Source: Actinosynnema sp040640215
GTDB lineage: Bacteria; Actinomycetota; Actinomycetes; Mycobacteriales; Pseudonocardiaceae
Assembly (NCBI RefSeq): GCF_040640215.1
Contig: NZ_JBFABG010000002.1
Span: 124,001 to 188,000 of the forward strand
Length of the DNA: 64,000 nt
Direction: 5' to 3'
Part shown: in pieces, positions 25,501 through 35,000 of the stretch
Layout: every line of letters starts with the position of its first letter
Numbering within the stretch: the first letter of the stretch is position 1
Position numbers and translations under genes: made by a program
Notes under the pieces: model-generated
The model's database searches: none
Seen by the model: the letters and a program-made list of their open reading frames with translations, nothing else
What the model was told of the DNA's origin: nothing

Positions 25501-26865
25501 TCAGCACTCGATGACGTTCACCGCGAGTCCGCCGCGCGCGGTCTCCTTGTACTTCACCTTCATGTCCTTGCCGGTCTCCCGCATGGTCTTGATGACCTTG
25601 TCCAGCGACACGAAGTGCGACCCGTCGCCCCGCAGCGCCATCCGCGCCGCGGTGATCGCCTTGATCGACGCCAGCGCGTTGCGCTCGATGCACGGGATCT
25701 GCACCAGGCCGCCGATGGGGTCGCAGGTCAACCCGAGGTTGTGCTCCATGGCGATCTCGGCGGCGTTCTCCACCTGCTCCGGGGTCCCGCCGAGCACCTC
25801 GGCCAGCCCGCCCGCCGCCATCGAGCACGCCGACCCGACCTCGCCCTGGCACCCGACCTCGGCACCCGAGATCGACGCGTTCTCCTTGAACAGCACGCCG
25901 ATCGCGCCCGCCGTCAGCAGGAACCGGACCACGCCGTCGTCCGACGCGCCCGGCACGAACCGCGTGTAGTAGTGCAGCACCGCCGGCACGATGCCGGCCG
26001 CGCCGTTCGTCGGCGCGGTCACCACCCGGCCGCCGGCGGCGTTCTCCTCGTTCACCGCCAGGGCGAACAGGGTGACCCAGTCCATCACCCGCAGCGGGTC
26101 CGTGGCGAAGTGCTCGGCCGCGAGCCGCTCGCGCATCTCGGCGGCGCGCCGCCGCACCTTCAGCCCCCCCGGCAGGATGCCGGTCTGGCCGCAGCCGCGC
26201 TCGACGCACTCCTGCATCACGGTCCAGATGTGCAGCAGGCCCTGCCGCACGTCGTCCTCGGACCGCCAGGACCGCTCGTTGGCCAGCATGAGCCCGCTGA
26301 TCGGCAGCCCGGTCTCCCGGGCCCGCGCCAGCAGTTCGTCACCGCTGAGGAACGGGTGCTCGATCGGCGTCTCGTCGGCCTTGATCCGGTCGGTCCCGCT
26401 GGCCGTCTCGTCCACCACGAAACCGCCGCCGACCGAGTAGTACACCGCCTCGTCCAGCACCTCCCCGCCGGTGTAGGCGGTGAAGCTCATCCCGTTGGGG
26501 TGCAACGGGAGGGACTTGCGGCGGTGCATCACCAGGTCGGTGTCCTCGGTGAACGGGATCTCGCGCACCCCACCCAGCAGCAGCCTCCCGGTGGCGCGGA
26601 TCTCCCCCACCCGGACGTCGGCGGCGGCCGGGTCGACGTCCTCCGGCTTGTGCCCCTCCAAACCCAGCAGCACGGCCTTGGGGCTGCCGTGCCCGTGCCC
26701 GGTCGCCCCCAGCGAGCCGAAGAGCTGGACGTGCACGCGGTCCACCGACGTCGCGCGGTGCCCGAGCCGCGCCGCGAACATCGTCGCGGCGCGCATCGGA
26801 CCGACGGTGTGCGAGCTCGACGGGCCGATGCCGACGGAGAACAGGTCGAAGACGCTGATCGCCAC
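25501..26865 (-). CDS. sdaA: L-serine ammonia-lyase (iron-sulfur type)
   Basis: 454 residues, single-chain type, deaminating serine to pyruvate. The beta domain opens ISVFDLFSVGIGPSSSHTVGPM. The alpha domain carries the 4Fe-4S ligand region with CysxGlnGlyGluVal (EVGCQGEVGSACS) and the later GLTCDPIGGLVQIPCIERNA. The GTG at 26863-26865 gives the family N-terminus; it is five bases after the gcvH stop. The pair gcvH-sdaA lies behind a tandem glycine riboswitch, so glycine excess should raise both glycine cleavage and serine breakdown. Confidence 0.95.
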   Translation of the reverse strand: MAISVFDLFSVGIGPSSSHTVGPMRAATMFAARLGHRATSVDRVHVQLFGSLGATGHGHGSPKAVLLGLEGHKPEDVDPAAADVRVGEIRATGRLLLGGVREIPFTEDTDLVMHRRKSLPLHPNGMSFTAYTGGEVLDEAVYYSVGGGFVVDETASGTDRIKADETPIEHPFLSGDELLARARETGLPISGLMLANERSWRSEDDVRQGLLHIWTVMQECVERGCGQTGILPGGLKVRRRAAEMRERLAAEHFATDPLRVMDWVTLFALAVNEENAAGGRVVTAPTNGAAGIVPAVLHYYTRFVPGASDDGVVRFLLTAGAIGVLFKENASISGAEVGCQGEVGSACSMAAGGLAEVLGGTPEQVENAAEIAMEHNLGLTCDPIGGLVQIPCIERNALASIKAITAARMALRGDGSHFVSLDKVIKTMRETGKDMKVKYKETARGGLAVNVIEC

Positions 26866-26870
26866 GGCGC

Positions 26871-27251
26871 TCAGTCCCCGGTGAGTTCCGCGTACTTCGC
26901 GGCGGTGAGGAGGCCCGTGGCGTCCTCGACCGAGACCTTGAACAGCCACCCCTCGCCGTACGGGTCGTTGTTGATCAGCGACGGGTCGTCCGCCGCCGCC
27001 GTGTTGACCTCCACGACCTGGCCGCTGACCGGCGCGTACAGGTCGCTCACCGACTTGGTGGACTCCAGCTCGCCGCACACGTCGCCGGACTTCACGCGCT
27101 CGCCCACGGTCGGCAACTGGACGAACACGATGTCGCCCAGGGACTCGGCCGCGTAGGAGGTGATGCCGATCGCCACGGGCTCCTGGGTACCCGGAGCCCA
27201 GTCGACCCACTCGTGCTCGGGCGTGTACAGCAGGTTTTCCGGAAAGGTCAC
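26871..27251 (-). CDS. gcvH: glycine cleavage system H protein
   Basis: 126 residues. The lipoyl lysine is about residue 66 in ELESTKSVSDLYAPVSG; the rest (EHEWV near the start, GEGWLFKV near the end) fits the H protein that shuttles the aminomethyl group between GcvP and GcvT. The GTG at 27249-27251 has GAGGAG five bases upstream. A longer in-frame reading runs back into the riboswitch and is rejected. gcvT and gcvP are not in this window. Confidence 0.95.
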   Translation of the reverse strand: MTFPENLLYTPEHEWVDWAPGTQEPVAIGITSYAAESLGDIVFVQLPTVGERVKSGDVCGELESTKSVSDLYAPVSGQVVEVNTAAADDPSLINNDPYGEGWLFKVSVEDATGLLTAAKYAELTGD

Positions 27252-27279
27252 GTCAACTCCTCGGTGCGCGCGGGCCAGG

Positions 27280-27457
27280 CCCCCTCTCTGTCCTGGGACC
27301 TGAGAGCTTCGCCGCAGCGCTGCGGCTTGCACCGTGGGTGCGCGCGTGAGCACGCTTTCCAGAGTCGCCTCACCCGAGCGGTTCTCGTTGCCTGAGAGTG
27401 TGCGGGGTGCTTGCTCCTTCGGCGCTCCAGGCTCGCTGGAGGCTCTCCCGCCCGGGT
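27280..27457 (-). ncRNA. tandem glycine riboswitch
   Basis: On the minus strand the leader of gcvH contains two consecutive aptamers. The first has GCGGGAGAGCC, the conserved GCCGAAGGAGCAA and ACTCTCAGGCAA, closing with CCGCTCGGG. A short linker follows. The second has ACTCTGGAAAG, GGTGCAAGCCG, AGCTCTCAGGT and GGACAGAGAGGG. The second is closest to gcvH, as usual. These are known glycine riboswitch consensus blocks. It ends about 30 bases before the gcvH start, so control at translation initiation or by a nearby switch is likely. Confidence 0.95.
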
Positions 27458-27681
27458 TCCGGTGTCACCTGCGACACCGCGGCCGATGTTCAGTTGGTCG
27501 AACGCGAGCACGCTAAGTCGTGGGTGACACGGGTGTCAACGTGCGTCCAGAGAGTTCGGCGGCCGTTCGCCGTTGTCCGGCCGGCACAACGCGGCGGGTG
27601 CGCGTTCGTGCCAGTGGCACGATGACAGCCGGATGGCGGTACCGGACCTTTGGCACTAACAACGGCCCGAAGGAGCCCTCC

Positions 27682-28788
27682 GTGCGGATCTCAGTACCCC
27701 GCGAGATCAAGAACCACGAATACCGCGTCGCGCTGACCCCGGCCGGAGCCCACGAACTGACGCTGCGCGGCCACGACGTGTTCGTCGAGACGGGGGCGGG
27801 CCTCGGGTCGGCCATCACCGACGACGAGTACCTGGCCGCCGGCGCGAAGGTCCTGGCCACGGCCGAGGACGTGTGGGCCGAGGGCGACCTGGTGCTCAAG
27901 GTCAAGGAGCCGATCGCGCGGGAGTACCCGCTGTTGCGCAAGGGCCAGACCCTGTTCACCTACCTGCACCTGGCGGCCGACCAGCCGCTGACCCAAGCGC
28001 TGATCGACTCCGGCACCACCGCGATCGCGTACGAGACGGTGCAGACCGCGAACGGCGCGCTGCCGCTGCTCGCCCCGATGTCCGAGGTCGCGGGTCGGCT
28101 GGCACCGCAGGTCGGCGCGTTCTCGCTGATGAAGCCGTCCGGCGGCCGGGGCGTGCTGCCCGGTGGCGTGCCCGGCGTGCACCCGGCGCGGGTCGTCGTG
28201 ATCGGCGGTGGCGTGGCGGGCCTGAACGCCGCCGCCATCGCCGTGGGACTGGGCGCGGACGTCGAGATCCTGGACACCAACGTCGACCGGCTGCGCCACA
28301 TCGACGCCCTGTACCAGGGCCGGCTGCGCACCGTGACGTCCAACCGCTACTCGGTCGAGCAGGCCGTGCGCGAGGCCGACCTGGTCATCGGCGCGGTGCT
28401 GGTGCCGGGCGCGAAGGCCCCGAAGCTGGTCTCCAACGAGTTGGTGGCGCAAATGAAGCCCGGTTCGGTGCTGGTGGACATCGCCATCGACCAGGGCGGC
28501 TGCTTCGCCGACTCGCGGCCCACCACGCACGCCGACCCGACCTACCAGGTGCACGACTCGGTGTTCTACTGCGTCGCGAACATGCCCGGCGCTGTGCCGC
28601 GCACGTCCACGTACGCGCTGACCAACGTGACGCTGCCTTACGCGGTCGCGTTGGCCGACAAGGGCTGGCAGGCGGCGCTGCGCGCGGACAAGGCGCTGGC
28701 GCTGGGCCTGAACGTGCACGACGGCCTGCTGACCAACCAGCCGGTCGCCGAGGCGCACGGCCTCACCCACACCCCGCTCGAAGTCTGA
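27682..28788 (+). CDS. ald: alanine dehydrogenase
   Basis: 368 residues, NAD-dependent interconversion of alanine and pyruvate plus ammonia. Marks: MRISVPREIKNHEYRVALTP at the start, catalytic Lys in VLKVKEP (about residue 75), His in YLHLAAD (about 96), the nucleotide-binding VVVIGGGVAGLNAA, and NMPGAVPRTSTYALTNVT near residue 300. The GTG at 27682 has GAAGGAG seven bases upstream. It is divergent from the gcvH-sdaA unit, and together they handle glycine, serine and alanine carbon. Confidence 0.95.
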   Translation: MRISVPREIKNHEYRVALTPAGAHELTLRGHDVFVETGAGLGSAITDDEYLAAGAKVLATAEDVWAEGDLVLKVKEPIAREYPLLRKGQTLFTYLHLAADQPLTQALIDSGTTAIAYETVQTANGALPLLAPMSEVAGRLAPQVGAFSLMKPSGGRGVLPGGVPGVHPARVVVIGGGVAGLNAAAIAVGLGADVEILDTNVDRLRHIDALYQGRLRTVTSNRYSVEQAVREADLVIGAVLVPGAKAPKLVSNELVAQMKPGSVLVDIAIDQGGCFADSRPTTHADPTYQVHDSVFYCVANMPGAVPRTSTYALTNVTLPYAVALADKGWQAALRADKALALGLNVHDGLLTNQPVAEAHGLTHTPLEV

Positions 28789-28803
28789 GCACCCGCGAAG
28801 GAG

Positions 28804-28835
28804 GGGCGTCCACCATCCCGGTGGACGCCCTTTCT
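28804..28835 (+). terminator. rho-independent terminator of ald
   Basis: Perfect 11-bp stem (GGGCGTCCACC/GGTGGACGCCC) with a five-base loop, followed by TTTCT. It begins 16 bases after the ald stop. Confidence 0.9.
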
Positions 28836-28855
28836 CGCACGTCCGGGCATGAAAA

Positions 28856-28902
28856 GGCGGCCCGCTCAACCAGCCTGGGGGTCACTGGGAGCGGGCCGCG
28901 CC
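28856..28902. other. large GC stem-loop in the ald to 29145 gap
   Basis: GGCGGCCCGCTC (28856-28867) pairs with GAGCGGGCCGC plus CC (one bulged G) at 28889-28902 around a 21-base loop. It could be a second, bidirectional terminator or part of an untranslated RNA. Apart from this stem, the ald terminator and the palindrome at 29013, I see nothing in 28789-29144. Confidence 0.45.
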
Positions 28903-29012
28903 TCCAATGCTAGCGGGGAACGGGCGGCCGTGCCCAGCCGCCCCGCCCATCTGCGCGCAGATCTTCACCCACCGGAGCACAGCCCGTGCCCGCCCTCAAG
29001 CAAACGAGTGAA

Positions 29013-29031
29013 TTACCCGCGTAACGGGTAA
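29013..29031. promoter_or_regulatory. palindrome TTACCCG-N5-CGGGTAA
   Basis: Perfect seven-base arms with a five-base centre, in a locally A/T-richer stretch about 115 bases upstream of the small gene at 29145. It looks like a dimeric-regulator site; binding protein unknown. Confidence 0.4.
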
Positions 29032-29144
29032 GTCACGACGCCCGGTCGGCCGATGGACAGGACGGGGTGCCCGCGCCGTGCGGCGGCGGGCCCGCCTCCG
29101 CGGTGAGCCCACCGCGCCGCCACCGAACTCCGATCGGAGCGCAC

Positions 29145-29327
29145 ATGGCCGAACCACAGGGCTGGATCGACTGCCACGACCCGTTCGGACGGGACCGGTC
29201 GATGACCGTGCTGGTCGAGGACGACCGGGTGCTGCTGGTCTCGCCACCCGGCGAGTCGGCTGTGATGTCTGTCACGCAAACCCGCAGGCTGCACCGCCTG
29301 CTCGACCAGGCCGCGGACAGGATGTGA
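29145..29327 (+). CDS. small conserved-looking hypothetical protein (60 aa)
   Basis: Starts at an ATG with CGGAG seven bases upstream and reads MAEPQGWIDCHDPFGRDRSM, then a short beta-rich stretch (TVLVEDDRVLLVSPPGES) and a final Arg-rich helix. No known domain is recognised. Its stop overlaps the next start (GTG within ATGTGA), so the two are translationally coupled. Function unknown; the coupling suggests that the two small proteins act together. Confidence 0.65.
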   Translation: MAEPQGWIDCHDPFGRDRSMTVLVEDDRVLLVSPPGESAVMSVTQTRRLHRLLDQAADRM

Positions 29328-29731
29328 CGGTGGACGACACCCTCCGCGCCGCCGTGCTGCGCCGGCTCTCCCAGCTCGAAGAGGTCGCCGAGCGGGGCGC
29401 GGCCGAGGCGCTGGTGCCGCTCGCGCGCGCCGAGATCAACCGCCTGGCGGACACCTGGCGGCTGCTGCTCACCGTGCACCAGCCCGAATCCGACGGTCGG
29501 TGCCGCGCCTGCCCCGGCGTGCTGCGGCACAAGAAGTGGCCGTGCCAGGTGTGGACCATGGCGCACCAGCACCTCATCGGCGAGGGCCTCCCGCACCGCG
29601 AGCGGCGGCGTCCGCTGCGCGGGCCGTTCGGTCGGCTGCGGGACGCCGAGGCGTCGGCCGGCGCACCCGCCGACGCCACCGCCGAGATACCCGCTGTGGT
29701 GTCGAAACCGCGACACGCCCTTCCGGACTGA
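29324..29731 (+). CDS. hypothetical protein with CRACPG and KKWPCQVW motifs (135 aa)
   Basis: The GTG at 29324 overlaps the stop of the preceding small gene; a GTG two codons later is also possible. The first half is helical and charged; the centre reads DGRCRACPGVLRHKKWPCQVW, whose three cysteines and one His could form a metal site; the C-terminal third is Ala/Pro-rich and probably disordered. I do not recognise the family. It ends 46 bases before an ABC transporter pair, which may be unrelated. Confidence 0.65.
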   Translation: MTVDDTLRAAVLRRLSQLEEVAERGAAEALVPLARAEINRLADTWRLLLTVHQPESDGRCRACPGVLRHKKWPCQVWTMAHQHLIGEGLPHRERRRPLRGPFGRLRDAEASAGAPADATAEIPAVVSKPRHALPD

Positions 29732-29777
29732 CCTCCCTAGGGCAGGATGACGCCCGAAGAGCCTTCGGGAGGGACGC

Positions 29778-31055
29778 GTGCACGACGGCAGTGGCCGCAT
29801 CGTGGTGCAGAACTTGACCAAGCAGTTCGGTCCGGTCGCAGCGGTGCAGAATCTCAGCTTCACGGTGGAACCGGGTTCCGTGACCGGCTTCCTCGGTCCC
29901 AACGGGGCGGGCAAGACGACGACGTTGCGCATGTTGCTCGGCCTGGTGACGCCCACCGCGGGCGTCGGCCTGATCAACGGCCGGCCGTTCCACCAGCTCG
30001 GCAACCCGGGTCGGGTGGTCGGCGCGGTGCTGGAGGCGCAGGGCTTCCACCCCAAGCGCTCGGCGCGCAACCACCTGCGGGTGTACGCGGCGGCGATCGG
30101 CGTGCCGGACTCGCGCGCCGACCAGGTGCTGCAACTGGTCGGGCTGGGCGCGGCGGGCGACCGCAACGCGGGCGGGTTCTCGCTGGGCATGAAGCAGCGG
30201 CTGGCACTGGCCACCGCGCTGCTCGGCGACCCGCAGGTGCTGGTGCTGGACGAACCGGCCAACGGCCTGGACCCGGAGGGCATCGCCTGGCTGCGGACGT
30301 TCCTCCAGTCCTACGCGCGCAGCGGGCGGACGGTGCTGATCTCCAGCCACCTGCTGGCCGAGGTCGAGCAGACGGTGGACCAGGTGGTGATCATCTCGCG
30401 CGGCCAGACCATGTACTTCGGGCCGCTGGACAACCTGCGCGAGCAGCAGCGGTCCCGCGTGCTGGTGCAGCCGTCCGACGCCGCCGCGCTGGTCGCGGCG
30501 CTGCACGAGGACGGCATCACGGCGATCGAGCAGCTACCGGACGGCCGGATCGCGGTCGCGGGCGTGGAGGCCCGGCAGGTCGCCGACACCGCGCTGAAGG
30601 CGGGCGTGTCGATCTACGGCATCCAGGAGGAGAAGGCCGACCTCGAACGGCTGTTCTTCCAGCTCACCAGCGGCCAGTACGCCGCAGCGGGCCCGAACCA
30701 GTACGCGCAGCAGCAGCCCCCGCAGGGCAGCGGCTACTACGCGCCGCCGCCGGGCTACCAGCAGCAGCAGTTCCAGCAGCCGTACCAGCAGCAGCAGTAC
30801 CAGCAGCCGCAGCAGCCCGGCTACCAGGCCGCCGCGCCCGGCTACCCGCCTCAGCCCGGCCCGCAGGTCCCTGGTTACCAGCCGCAGCCCGGCCACCAGG
30901 AACCGCCGGCGGGCTACCAGGCGCAGCCGGCACAGCAGGAACCGCCGCCCGGCTACCCGCCACAACCCGGGCCGCAGCCGGCACCGGGTCACCAGGACCC
31001 GCCGTCGGGCTACCAGCCCGGCCAGGGTCAGAGCGGTCTCGGGGGCGGTGCGTGA
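29778..31055 (+). CDS. ABC transporter ATP-binding protein with Gln/Pro/Tyr-rich tail
   Basis: 425 residues. Residues 1-300 are a normal ABC-2-type ATPase: Walker A FLGPNGAGKTTTLRM, signature GFSLGMKQRLALATAL, Walker B VLVLDEPANGLDPEG and H-loop ISSHLLAEVEQ. From about 300 to the end is a low-complexity extension dominated by Gln, Pro, Gly and Tyr, with repeats such as PGYQ and QQQQFQQPYQQQQYQQPQQ. Such tails are unusual on ABC ATPases and may mediate clustering or anchoring. GTG start. Its TGA overlaps the permease ATG. Substrate unknown; the BcrA/NatA-like ATPase family suggests export. Confidence 0.9.
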   Translation: MHDGSGRIVVQNLTKQFGPVAAVQNLSFTVEPGSVTGFLGPNGAGKTTTLRMLLGLVTPTAGVGLINGRPFHQLGNPGRVVGAVLEAQGFHPKRSARNHLRVYAAAIGVPDSRADQVLQLVGLGAAGDRNAGGFSLGMKQRLALATALLGDPQVLVLDEPANGLDPEGIAWLRTFLQSYARSGRTVLISSHLLAEVEQTVDQVVIISRGQTMYFGPLDNLREQQRSRVLVQPSDAAALVAALHEDGITAIEQLPDGRIAVAGVEARQVADTALKAGVSIYGIQEEKADLERLFFQLTSGQYAAAGPNQYAQQQPPQGSGYYAPPPGYQQQQFQQPYQQQQYQQPQQPGYQAAAPGYPPQPGPQVPGYQPQPGHQEPPAGYQAQPAQQEPPPGYPPQPGPQPAPGHQDPPSGYQPGQGQSGLGGGA

Positions 31056-31930
31056 TGCTGGGCAACCTGATCAAGGCGGAGTTCCGCAAGACGACCACCA
31101 CCGGTCTGTGGTGGGGCCTGATGATCCCGACCGTGCTGATCGCCCTGGGCTGGGCGCTGGGCACCGGGTACCTCGGCAAGAGCATCATGGACACGATCGG
31201 CAGCAGCGACGCCGAGCAGTTGACCGACCTGCTGGGCATCGACCCCGCGCAGTGGAAGGTGTCGCTGTTCGGGATGGCCCGCAGCATCAACATCGCGACC
31301 ATCTTCCCGATGATCTTCGGCGGCCTGGCGATCTCCAACGAGATCAGCCGCAAGACCATCACCACGACGTTCCTGACCGCGCCGAACCGCGTGTCGGCGC
31401 TGAGCGCCAAGCTCATCGTGTACGTGGCCTGGGGCGCGATCTACGGCCTGGCGATCGTGGCGTCGGTGTCCATCGGCATCGCCTTCACCTCGGACGCGTC
31501 CGCGCTGCCGGACGCGGCCGGCTGGCTGGCCATGGCGGGCGTGGGCGTGCTGGCGTCGGTGCTGATGACGATGTTCGGCGTCGGCGTCGGCGCGCTGACG
31601 GGCAGCCCGATCGGCACCACCGTGGTGCTGGTGCTGTACATGCTGATCCTGGAGAACGGCATCCAGCTCGTGATCGGCACCCAGGGCATCCCGGAGCTGA
31701 TCGGCTTCCTGCCCAACGGCTCGGTGAACGGTCTGACCGGCTCGGTGGCGTCGTCGCTGTTCCTGTCCACGGCCGGCGTGGTGCCGGACGACCTGGAAGC
31801 GGTGCTGCGCGCGGTCTCGGGCGCGCTGGGCGCGTTCGAGTGGTGGCTGAGCGGGTTGATCTTCCTGCTGTGGACGGCGCTGGTCTTCCTCGGCGGCTGG
31901 GCCGTCACCCAGCGCAAGGACATCACCTGA
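31055..31930 (+). CDS. ABC-2 type transporter permease
   Basis: 291 residues with about six membrane helices. It begins LGNLIKAEFRKTTTTGLWWG, the usual cytoplasmic lead-in of ABC-2 permeases, has a large first external loop (about 45-75) and ends with GGWAVTQRKDIT. The ATG overlaps the ATPase stop (TGATG), so the two proteins are made together and should form one exporter. A terminator follows at 31949. Confidence 0.9.
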   Translation: MLGNLIKAEFRKTTTTGLWWGLMIPTVLIALGWALGTGYLGKSIMDTIGSSDAEQLTDLLGIDPAQWKVSLFGMARSINIATIFPMIFGGLAISNEISRKTITTTFLTAPNRVSALSAKLIVYVAWGAIYGLAIVASVSIGIAFTSDASALPDAAGWLAMAGVGVLASVLMTMFGVGVGALTGSPIGTTVVLVLYMLILENGIQLVIGTQGIPELIGFLPNGSVNGLTGSVASSLFLSTAGVVPDDLEAVLRAVSGALGAFEWWLSGLIFLLWTALVFLGGWAVTQRKDIT

Positions 31931-31948
31931 TCAAGTGAAGCTGCTGGG

Positions 31949-31988
31949 CTGAGAGCCGTCTCCTGAGATCGGGAGGCGGTTCTCTCAG
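31949..31988 (+). terminator. terminator after the ABC-2 transporter operon
   Basis: CTGAGAG-CCGTCTCC pairs with GGGAGGCGG-TTCTCTCAG (one small bulge, one mismatch) around a short loop, followed by TTCT. It starts 18 bases after the permease stop. Confidence 0.8.
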
Positions 31989-32025
31989 TTCTCGGGGTCC
32001 GACCCTGTCGGTACCCCGACCTACT

Positions 32026-35000
32026 GTGGATTCCGTGACGCACACCCGAGGCTGGATCCGCCGACTCGCCACCGCGTGCTGGGAGCACCGCCCGCTGGTG
32101 GTGTGGTCGGTGCTGGCCGCCGTCGTGGGCGTGGGTCTCCAGGCGGTGTCGCCGCTGCTGATCAAGGTCGCCGTGGACGACTCCACGGCCGGCCGCACGG
32201 ACCGGCTCGCGTGGCTGGCCGCCGTGCTGGTCGGCCTGGAGCTGCTCACCTTCGGGACGGCGTTCGTCCGCCGGTTCCTGGGCGGGCGGCTGGCCGTCGA
32301 CGTGCAGCACGACCTGCGCCAGGCGGTGTTCCGCGCGGTGCAGCGGCTGGACGGGCCCCGGCAGGACGCGCTGCGCACCGGCCAGGTGGTGTCCCGCTCG
32401 ATCACCGACCTCCAGCTCGTCAACAGCCTGCTGTCGATGACCCCGCTGGCGTTCGGCACGGTGGTGTTCGCGCTGGCCGCCCTGGTGGCGATGTTCTGGC
32501 TGTCGCCGCTGCTGACGGTGGTCGCGCTGGTCGTGGTGCCGGCCGTGGCGCTGGTCGCCGCGCGCACCCGCCTGACGCTGTTCCCGGCGACGTGGTCGGC
32601 GCAGCAGCGGGCGGCGGACGTGGCGCAGCACGTCGAGGAGACGGTGACCGGCGTCCGCGTGGTCAAGGGCTTCGGGCAGGAGGCGCGCGAGGTCGCCCGG
32701 CTGGAGTCGCGGGCGAAGGTGCTGTTCGCGGAGCGGATGCGGGCCGCCCGGCTGACCGCCCGGCCGACCGCGACGCTGACCGCGCTGCCGTACGTGGGGC
32801 AGGTCGCGGTGCTGGCGCTGGGCGGCTGGCTGGCGCTGCGCGGCGAGGTGACGCTGGGCACGTTCCTGGCGTTCGCGACCTACGTGGCCAACCTGGTCGG
32901 CCCGACCCGGCTGCTGTCCAGCCTGCTGGTGACCGCGCAGCTCGCCCGCGCGGGCGTGGAGCGGGTGTACGAGCTCGTCGACTCGCAGCCGGACGTCGAG
33001 GACGGCCGGGGGGACGTGCCGGCCGGGCCGGTCGCGGTGGAGCTGGACCAGGTGACGTTCGGGTACACCCGCAGCGAACCGGTGCTGTCCGACGTGTCGC
33101 TGAAGATCGCGCCGGGCGAGACGCTGGCCGTCGTGGGCACCGCCGGGTCGGGCAAGTCGACGGTGTCGCTGCTGCTGCCCCGCTTCTACGACGTGCACTC
33201 GGGCACGATCCGGGTGGGCGGCGCGGACGTGCGGGAGCTGCGGCTGGAGTCGTTGCGGCAGGCCGTGGGGGTGGTGTTCGAGGAGGCGTTCCTGTTCTCG
33301 GACACGATCCGGGCGAACATCGCGTACAGCCTGCCGGACGCGTCCGACGAGCAGGTCGAGGCGGCGGCGCGGGCCGCCGAGGCGCACGGGTTCATCTCCG
33401 CGCTGCCGAACGGGTACGACACGGTGGTCGGCGAGCGCGGCCTGACGCTGTCCGGCGGGCAGCGGCAGCGGGTGGCGCTGGCCCGAGCGCTGTTGTCGGA
33501 CCCGCGCGTGCTGGTGCTCGACGACGCGACCTCGGCCGTCGACCCGACGACCGAGGCGGCGATCCACCGGACACTGGCCGAGGTGACAGCCGGCCGCACG
33601 ACGATCCTGATCGCGCACCGCCGGTCGTCGCTCACCCTGGCCGACCGGATCGCCGTGCTGGACGCGGGCGTGGTGGTCGACGTGGGCACGCACGCGGAGC
33701 TGACCGGGCGCTGCCCGCTGTACCGGGAGCTGCTGGCCGGTCCGGGCGAGGTGATCGAGCAGGTCGACCCCCGGGCCGAGGCCGCGCTGGAGCCCGGCCC
33801 GGACGGCGTGACCGCCGACCTGTGGCCGGTGTCCGAGGAGGACGAGGTGGCGGTCCGCGCGCAGAACCGCGCGGTGGGCACGAGCGGTGCGGCGAAGGTC
33901 GGTCCGCGCGGCGGCGGTGGCGCGTCCGCGCTGGTCGGCGGCACCCCGCCGACCCCGGAGCTGATGGCGCGCGTGCACGCCCTGCCGCCCGCGCTGGAGG
34001 AACCCGCCCTGCCCGACGAGGACCCGCGCGCCCCCGACCCGGGCTTCCGCCTGCGGACCCTGCTGCGCCCGGTGCGGTGGGTGATGCTCGGCGTCGGCGG
34101 GCTGCTCCTGGTCGACTCGGCGCTGGTGATCGCGCTGCCGAACCTGGTCCGGCTGGGCGTGGACGACGGGGTCGTCGGCGGGGACCCGAGCCGGCTGTGG
34201 CTGGCCTGCGGGATCGGCCTGGCGCTGGTGGTCCTGGGCTGGCTGTCGGCGGCGGCGGGGACCGTCGTGACCTCCCGGGTCGGCGAGCGCCTGCTGTACC
34301 TGCTGCGCGTGCGCAGCTACGCCCACCTGCAACGGCTCGGGCTCGACTACTACGAGCGCGAGATGGCCGGCCGCATCATGACCCGGATGACGACGGACGT
34401 GGACGCCCTGTCCAGCTTCCTCCAGACCGGTCTGACGACGTTCGTGATCAGCGTCCTGACGGTGGCCGGCATCGCGGTGGCCCTGGTGGTCACCGACCCG
34501 GCGCTCGCGCTGGTCGCGCTGTCCGTGCTGCCGGTCCTGCTGGTGGCGACGGTGGTCTTCCAGCGCCTGTCGTCCAAGGCGTACGAGGAGGCGCGGGAGC
34601 GGGTCAGCGCGGTCAACGCCGACCTCCAGGAGAACGTGACGGGCCTGCGGGTGTCCCAGGCGTACAGCCGGGAGGCGCGGTCGGCCGAGGCGTTCGCCGA
34701 GCGCAGCGACGCCTACCGGCGGTCCCGGATCAGGGCCCAGCGCTACATCGCGACGTACTTCCCGTTCCTGGCGCTGCTGTCCGGCGTGGCGCAGGCCGCG
34801 ATCCTGGTGGTCGGCGCGTACCGGGTGGCGGAGGGCACCCTCCCGCCCGGCGTCCTGCTGGCGTTCGTGCTGTACCTGGGCCTGTTCTTCGCGCCGCTGT
34901 TCCAGCTCTCCGGGGTGTTCGACGGCTACCAGCAGGCCCGCGTGGGCCTGGCCAGGATCGGCGACCTGCTCCGCACCCCCACCAGCGTCCCCCCGGCCGA

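Noticed and set aside
26866..27210. N-terminal extension of sdaA
   Set aside because: It overlaps gcvH in another frame and is Arg/Gly-rich; the family start is at 26865.
27252..27353. N-terminal extension of gcvH
   Set aside because: It would overlap the second aptamer of the glycine riboswitch and lacks H-protein similarity; the GTG at 27251 has a good ribosome-binding site.
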